Below are positions 9,096-14,000 of a stretch of DNA of 14,000 nt, piece by piece. The position numbers were made by a program, and so were the translations under genes. Location of the stretch: the NCBI GenBank assembly GCA_012295275.1, contig CM022679.1, positions 2,069,616 through 2,083,615 of the forward strand. Reading direction: 5' to 3'. The first letter of the stretch is position 1. The number at the start of each line of letters is the position of its first letter. Origin of the DNA: Chrysomallon squamiferum (Eukaryota > Mollusca > Gastropoda > Neomphalida > Peltospiridae). Under the pieces are notes generated by a model. That model was not told the origin of the DNA, searched no databases, and saw nothing but the letters and a program-made list of their open reading frames with translations.

Positions 9096-9250
9096 CTAAA
9101 ACAAATAAAGTAAAAGAAAAATATATTTATGAACAACACTTCAAATATTGATTTAGCCTTGTTGTCAGTCTGATTTAACAGTGCGGAAAGCTTTAACAAT
9201 GTCTTCACAATTATGGTATTGAAGATCACTACTTTGGATATTGAAATAGA

Positions 9251-9268
9251 TTTTTTTTTTTTTTTTTT
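9251..9268. repeat. T homopolymer
   Basis: Eighteen consecutive Ts within the intron upstream of the microexon. Confidence 0.95.
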
Positions 9269-9776
9269 ACTTAATAGAGATAGCTTTAGACTAATTTAAA
9301 TCTCTCCTGTTAGAGTAAAATCATAGTTTTGTAATAATAATATTTATGACAGATTACCTGAATCTGGATGAAAAATAAAACAAATAAAATACTGTTTGTT
9401 TGAACATGGCAAGCCAATTAATACAGGTCTATCTATGATGTTCTTATCTTTGCTTTTTGAAAGACCCACACCTTAAATAACATGATACTGAGCATGTTCA
9501 TCTTACCACAAGCAAATATTATTGTTAACACAAACCCTTAACACATAGCAGCATTACATTAAAGTGTAATTTTGATTAGAAACAGCCTTAATGATTTTAT
9601 ATTCTTCAAACTAGTAATAAAGAATGACAATAACATAACAATACTGTGATGATTTGAAGATAATTCTGTTTTTGTTTTTTGTTTTAAACAAACCATTTTG
9701 TATACAGAAATATATAAAAGAACATCCTAAATAACAAAAAGGATATCTGACATTTCAAATTATTATAGATTATAAA

Positions 9777-9865
9777 AATAAATACATAAATAAATAAATA
9801 AGTGGAAAACAAAATAAACAAATAAACAAGTAAATAAATAAACATACAAATAAATAACTATATAT
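9777..9865. repeat. AAAT/AAAC tetranucleotide repeat
   Basis: ATAAATAAATAAATAA and AAACAAATAAACAAG type runs with interruptions. The minus-strand frame at 9770-9967 reads Leu/Phe/Tyr/Ile/Cys periodically because of it and is not a gene. Confidence 0.9.
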
Positions 9866-10074
9866 AAAAAGAGGACAAATGACTGCACAAATACATCTTG
9901 TTATTTTAATGTCAAACTTTATTGTTAGCAAAGGTTGTGAAAAAGTATAACAACAAAAATCCACCAAAAAAACTCAACTGTTAAAAATACAGAATATTTA
10001 TTTAAACTATCTAATCCTACCACTAGTATTAAAAAAAAACATTTTTAAATTTGTAAAACGTGTTGGCCACTCAC

Positions 10075-10236
10075 CTCATGATAACTTTGTCATCAAGATC
10101 TTTGAGGTTGCCGGTGCTGTAGGAGTGGTGTGTCACTGCTGCAGCATTGTCCACGGAGTCCCCACCACTACTTCGCCTGTTGGGCTGAGGACTAGGGGTC
10201 AGGTTTTTCTTTCTACTTGAGCCAAAGTTGAAGAAT
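10075..10236 (-). CDS. 162-nt internal coding exon, Ser/Arg/Pro-rich
   Basis: The minus-strand acceptor ACTTTACCAG precedes position 10236, and the donor ATGAG|GTGAGTG follows 10075. The exon contributes one leading base, 53 open codons and two trailing bases (phase 2 at both ends). The peptide starts FFNFGSSRKKNLTPSPQP, continues with NRRSSGGDSVDNAAA and a short THHSYSTGNL stretch, and ends KDLDDKVIM. The basic RRSS is a plausible basophilic-kinase site and TPSP a plausible proline-directed site (inference from motifs only). The other two frames contain stops. No domain is visible and I do not recognise the family; it reads as a linker or regulatory tail. The GC-rich patch stands out from AT-rich flanks. 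Its two trailing bases AG join correctly with either the microexon or the terminal exon. Confidence 0.83.
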
Positions 10237-10859
10237 CTGGTAAAGTAATGTTTTAAAATTCAGTTCAAAATCAAAATACAAGCAGAAAGTCTAAATCAGT
10301 GGTTACCTGTGATGTTGATGTTTATAAACCTTTGGGGGTAGAGGGTATTACTGAGGGGGTGATAAAGATAATTGATTTACAGTTTCTCAAGTTATTTAAT
10401 GTGTGTGAACTGTAAAACAAACCTATCTTCAGTCTTGTGTAATGGCTGGAAAGATGAGTACTTAAAAACAATTTAAAAAAAGAAGAATAACAAGAACAAA
10501 TGATAGATAGATATTAATTAATTTGACTCCCTAACAGGAACAACATGCCAGAGATGTGAGATGAAATTAATTCACAGTTAAAAGTGTCAGCTTTTCATTA
10601 CGATTTAACCCTTTGTGTGTGAAATATGACAATGATTTACTCTCAAACAAAGAGAATTCACTACTTCACTGACTAATGTTATTTTATCTATGAACTCCTC
10701 AGATTTGTTTCTGTGTTAATGTAAGGCTCAGTACATTACAACTGCCCAAAACAGAGTATCAGTTTGCATTCAACAACAAACAAAAAATAACTTTATCCAA
10801 AATGTCTTAAATGAATTTCATATTTATTTAACAGTTACATAACACTAAGCATGCCATAC

Positions 10860-11125
10860 GAACCCTCTAAATGAAAATGTGGTATACATAATATCTGACT
10901 ATACGATTACACTTCTGTATAACTGTTCTTTAGAAAATTTTGTGTAATCTGATGTTAATAGACACAATACCTGAATATACAATAGTAACTACATGAACAT
11001 TCTTTATGCCATATTTAGAAGATCTCGTATAATCTGATGTTAACAAATATATCATAATACTGCTATACAAATGCTTCTGTGCCATATTTATATCTCATAA
11101 AATCTGTTGTTAATAAGTATGTCAC
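10860..11125. repeat. Decayed tandem repeat, three copies of about 70-85 bp
   Basis: TAATCTGATGTTAA or a close form occurs at 10945, 11030 and 11100 (AAATCTGTTGTTAA). Shared flanks are TTAGAAGATCTCGTA-like sequence before and ATATCATAATACTG, then CTTCTGTGCCATATTTA-like sequence after. Spacing is 85 and 70. Confidence 0.65.
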
Positions 11126-11600
11126 ATACAAAAACAGTACATCTCAAAATACAAAATAGTTTTTATATTTCAGCAATGAATCAATAAGAAAGTTCAATAA
11201 ACATCTATGTACAGCAACACTGAGATAAAAACCTCTTTACAGCAGTAATGTTTACCACACACTGCTGATTCACTTATGGCTGTGTGAGTTAATAAACTAG
11301 TTTAATTAGTATTATCTGAGAGAAAAAAATCACAAAGTACTTTGACATTATCTAAATAAATATATATCTGTTTAATGATAAATGGACTGATTTTGACAGT
11401 TATTTTGATTTTTTTGACTATGTAAGAATTTTTATTTTTTATTTAACTAAACGAAAACATATTTTAATGACAGTTACACTGTGTCGAATTTTTGTTTAAA
11501 GACAACTGCACATATTTAAATATTAAGTGTTATCAGGTACAAAAAAAGTATATACGTATTTTTAATTAATATTTATTTAACAACATGTCAACATATTTCT
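11126..11600. other. AT-rich stretch, nothing supported
   Basis: Unique-looking AT-rich sequence without splice-flanked open frames, RNA genes or clear repeats. Confidence 0.5.
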
Positions 11601-11736
11601 GTCTGTCTGTCTATCTATATATCCATCCATCCATTCATCTGCTGTCTGTCTGTCTGACCCCCCCCAAATATATATATATATAAATAAATAAAACAATTGA
11701 TGTTTTTGTCTGTGTGTCTGTGTGTCTGTATGTGTG
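11601..11736. repeat. Compound TCTG/TCCA/C-run/TA/TGTG simple repeat
   Basis: CTGTCTGTCTGTCTATCTAT, CCATCCATCCATTCAT, GTCTGTCTGTCTG, a C run (11658-11665), a TA run (about 11669-11682), then TGTGTCTGTGTGTCTG (from about 11710). Confidence 0.93.
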
Positions 11737-11749
11737 ATTTAACAGTGCT

Positions 11750-12060
11750 GAGAGTCATTCCAAGAGTCACACTTGTTAATCACCAGCCTGGAATCTTTCA
11801 CATTCACTTTCTGAATACAAAACCAAACACCACAGTGAGTGACCAAGACAGCAAAGAGTCTGTAAACTAAACAGGATTGAACCTACAACACCCCAGGCAA
11901 AAAGCTGTTTATCTAGATAATGTTTTAACTGTTTTGATCTAACACCCATTTTGTTGTGGTTTACATTGTTTGACGTGGAAGTTTTTAATGTATTACACAA
12001 CCTCCACACCAAGGGCAGACTCACAATGAGCTGTTTGCACAAACCCAGCTAACTGTGTAA
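11750..12060 (-). mobile_element. Possible degraded tRNA-type SINE or other old repeat
   Basis: This block is less AT-rich and more complex than its surroundings. On the minus strand GGTTCAATCC (11891-11900) resembles an RNA polymerase III B box with a one-base loss. No clear A box was found at the expected distance, and no target-site duplication or matching tail was confirmed. The 88-codon minus-strand frame at 11776-12042 crosses the block without any recognisable domain. It may simply be unique intron sequence. Confidence 0.2.
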
Positions 12061-12119
12061 TTTGCTTACACAAGTGAGAGAAGTGTTAGTGAGGCTATTA
12101 GTGAAGACAAAAACAATCA

Positions 12120-12720
12120 TTTATTCCATTACACTTTAACCCTTTGTCTGTCAACAATCACTCTTATTGGTTCAGTAAGTTTTTGAAGATAGAAAAACAA
12201 TAATTAATTCCTTCTGGTGATTTCTTCCATTACCATTTAACACTTTAATTATCAAGAACACAAAAACTGAAGTCACTATTTTTCAGCAACCCTTTGAAGA
12301 ACAATAATTATTTTCATTACAATTTAACCCTTTATCTGTCAAAAATCCCAGTATTGACATCATTGATGTGCAGGCAGAGTCTGAGAGAACAATTATGTTT
12401 TTCATAAAAAAAACAAAATAACATTTGTCCTTTCTTTTCTTTTTTACAAATTGTCATTTTTTTTTTTTTTTTTTCAGTTTAATCTTTTTCTGTCAGTAAA
12501 TTAATTATTTCTGTCACTTGTTTTCAACAAATCTTTGAAGTGAGAAAATAATTAAACTTTTCGCATAAAGTTTACTATTGATCTTTGAAGTCACAAACAT
12601 TAATTCCCTTAATAATGCTTTACATGGCAATAATCTTAATATTTCAGTCATTTTTACAATCACATTTTAGTAGTACATGTTGTAGTACACAAGCATTATA
12701 ATAATTTAACACTTTATTTT
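12120..12720. repeat. Decayed repeat with CATTAC..TTTAACCCTTT core
   Basis: Cores occur at 12127 (CATTACACTTTAACCCTTT), 12228 (CATTACCATTTAACACTTT), 12315 (CATTACAATTTAACCCTTT), about 12475 (weaker) and 12694 (weaker). Between them recurs a CAGCAACCCTTTGAAG-like piece and an AACAATAATTAATTCC-like piece. Spacing grows from 87-101 to 160 and 219 as copies decay. A 16-nt or longer T run sits at about 12457-12474. Confidence 0.65.
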
Positions 12721-12759
12721 ATTAAATTACCAGATTTATTTTCCAAGAATCCTAGAAAA

Positions 12760-12761
<2 letters not shown>

Positions 12762-12806
<45 letters not shown>
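12762..12806. repeat. TA dinucleotide repeat, about 22 units
   Basis: Uninterrupted TA run. The minus-strand open frame at 12752-12958 ends in Tyr-Ile repeats from it and is not a gene. Confidence 0.97.
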
Positions 12807-12812
<6 letters not shown>

Positions 12813-13245
12813 CAAAATAATGGCACAAAAAGTGTTAACAAAGCTAAGTCCAAAATGTCTTCAATCCAACCCTTTATTAGATTGTATAATTTAAAAAAAT
12901 AAAAATAAAAAAATAATAAAAAGTTGGCAGTATGGGAAATGGTTGTGGGTGAAATCAAAGGGTTAACTCAGATGAGGTATATACACATTGCATTGATAAA
13001 CGATATATTCACCAGCCAGTCAATGTTTGTAATAAAATAGCAAATAATATTACGTGTTTGCCCATTCCTGAATCAATGAAGAATATGTTTTCCTAACAAA
13101 TATTCTCACTAATATTTGAACATTATGAAAAAAACTTATAAATCCATTTCAACAAATATTATGAGTCAAGATAGAGCAGTTAGATGATACCTATGTAAAT
13201 CTGCTAAAACAAAATGATAAATCTATACAAACAAACCCACTTGAC

Positions 13246-13248
<3 letters not shown>

Positions 13249-13312
<64 letters not shown>
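13249..13312. repeat. TC dinucleotide repeat, 32 units
   Basis: A perfect 64-nt TC run, GA-rich on the transcribed minus strand. Confidence 0.98.
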
Positions 13313-13315
<3 letters not shown>

Positions 13316-14000
13316 TGTGTCTGTCGCTTTCATACATCTCTCAGACTATATCATTTAAAAAAAATATATTAACTACTAATTATGCTATTTTATTTGACAT
13401 TAATCTTTTCATTTTGTAAGAAAAAATACTGTGATCATTATTAAGGAGACATGCAGTGTTTAATATCATTAAAAAAAAGAGTTTTTTGTTAAATTCATAT
13501 TCTTTGGTTTATGACTTTTGATAACTGCTTGTTCTGTCATGAATAAATGTCATATACACAATAAAATACATTTTATTTCCTTTGATTACATTCAAAAGTG
13601 ATGCAAGCTCTATTTTTGTATTTTTATCAGCCAGTAAAGGAAGCCACACTATGCGAAAACTAAGTCAGTATTGAATAAGCAACAATGATTGGCTAAAATG
13701 TGTCATGTGACTTCAAACCCATATTATTTTGCTTAATTTGATCTGCTGTTTGGCAAAGGTCTGACACACAGAAAAGATGCATTTTAACAATTTAACCTGC
13801 AAAAATTTGAGTGCATCTGACCTATCAGTTATGGAAATCCAGACTCTGAGCTGAAACTGAAACCAAGCAAATCTGGGTCCCACTGACGGTTTCATATACA
13901 TTTTTAAAAGTTTTGTAACACTGTTCTAATGTACAACTGACACTGTGTTAAAATTCCAGCCAAGTCTGATAAGAGTTTAAAAACACAGATTCCACCACTG
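13313..14000. other. Non-coding stretch to the window end
   Basis: AT-rich at first, then a more complex patch at about 13610-13900. I see no splice-flanked coding segment. The 62-codon minus-strand frame at 13713-13901 has no recognisable domain and no convincing donor or acceptor. Confidence 0.5.

Larger units (their letters stand above)
9096..10074 (-). other. Intron between the 162-nt exon and the microexon (979 nt)
   Basis: It runs from GTGAGTG at 10074 to TTTTAG at 9096 on the minus strand. Contents are an 18-nt T run at 9251-9268, a decayed copy of the AATAAAGTATGACA-type repeat near 9613, and an AAAT/AAAC simple repeat at 9777-9865. I see no additional exon. A pyrimidine-rich acceptor tract is present just before the microexon. 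Confidence 0.65.
10237..14000 (-). other. Presumed upstream intron sequence, open at the window edge
   Basis: The 162-nt exon needs an upstream exon that ends with two bases of a codon, so the sequence just above 10236 must be intron. I found no convincing coding exon between here and the window end. The stretch holds decayed repeats (10860-11125, 12120-12720), TCTG/TA/TGTG simple repeats (11601-11736), a TA run (12762-12806) and a TC run (13249-13312). It could be one long intron or include an unrecognised small exon; a weak 23-nt candidate at 10307-10329 is described in the findings. Confidence 0.5.

Noticed and set aside
11776-12042. 88-codon minus-strand frame as a coding exon
   Set aside because: The only nearby donor-like sequence (ATT|GTGAGT at about 12024) lies inside the frame and has a weak exon side, no matching phase was found, and no domain is visible.
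12752-12958. 68-codon minus-strand frame ending in Tyr-Ile repeats
   Set aside because: Its C-terminal part is the TA microsatellite and the rest comes from A/T runs.

Overview
The window looks like AT-rich invertebrate nuclear DNA, probably a mollusc and possibly a cephalopod. This rests on composition and style: long AT-rich non-coding stretches, many TA, CA/GT, TC, TTA and TCTG/TATG microsatellites, sparse small exons, metazoan splice sites and decayed short tandem repeats. There are no bacterial-style genes, ribosome binding sites or operons. The species call is an inference and cannot be settled from the sequence alone.

The one gene I can support is the 3' end of a protein-coding gene on the minus strand, so transcription runs from high to low coordinates. 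Three exons join in phase. They are a 162-nt exon (10236 to 10075), a 39-nt microexon (9095 to 9057), and a terminal coding exon (6530 to 6329) ending in TAA. Each has a good acceptor, and the first two have GTGAGT donors. Both junction types are phase 2, so the reading frame holds with or without the microexon. The encoded tail is Ser-, Lys/Arg- and Pro-rich and looks disordered. I do not recognise the protein family. No start codon or conserved domain lies in the window, so the rest of the gene must lie beyond position 14000.

Layout from left to right: 1 to about 5300 is non-coding, with decayed tandem repeats and microsatellites. About 5300 to 6328 is the likely 3' UTR or immediate downstream region; it contains a 45-nt T run (poly-A in the transcript) and a decayed 20-23 bp repeat. 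6329-6530 is the last coding exon. 6531-9056 is the last intron and carries a striking minisatellite of about 24 copies of a 47/50-bp unit (7778-8912). 9057-9095 is the microexon. 9096-10074 is an intron. 10075-10236 is the 162-nt exon. 10237-14000 is presumably upstream intron, with further decayed repeats, a long TA run and a long TC run.

The most interesting arrangement is the microexon followed, about 150 nt downstream in the transcript, by the minisatellite. In the transcribed orientation 19 consecutive units carry the same CAG|GTAATA, a 3' splice-site-like AG directly abutting a 5' splice-site-like GTAATA. Whether this affects splicing is a hypothesis, but RNA data could test it directly. 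No tRNA, rRNA, CRISPR array, intact transposon or viral gene was seen.
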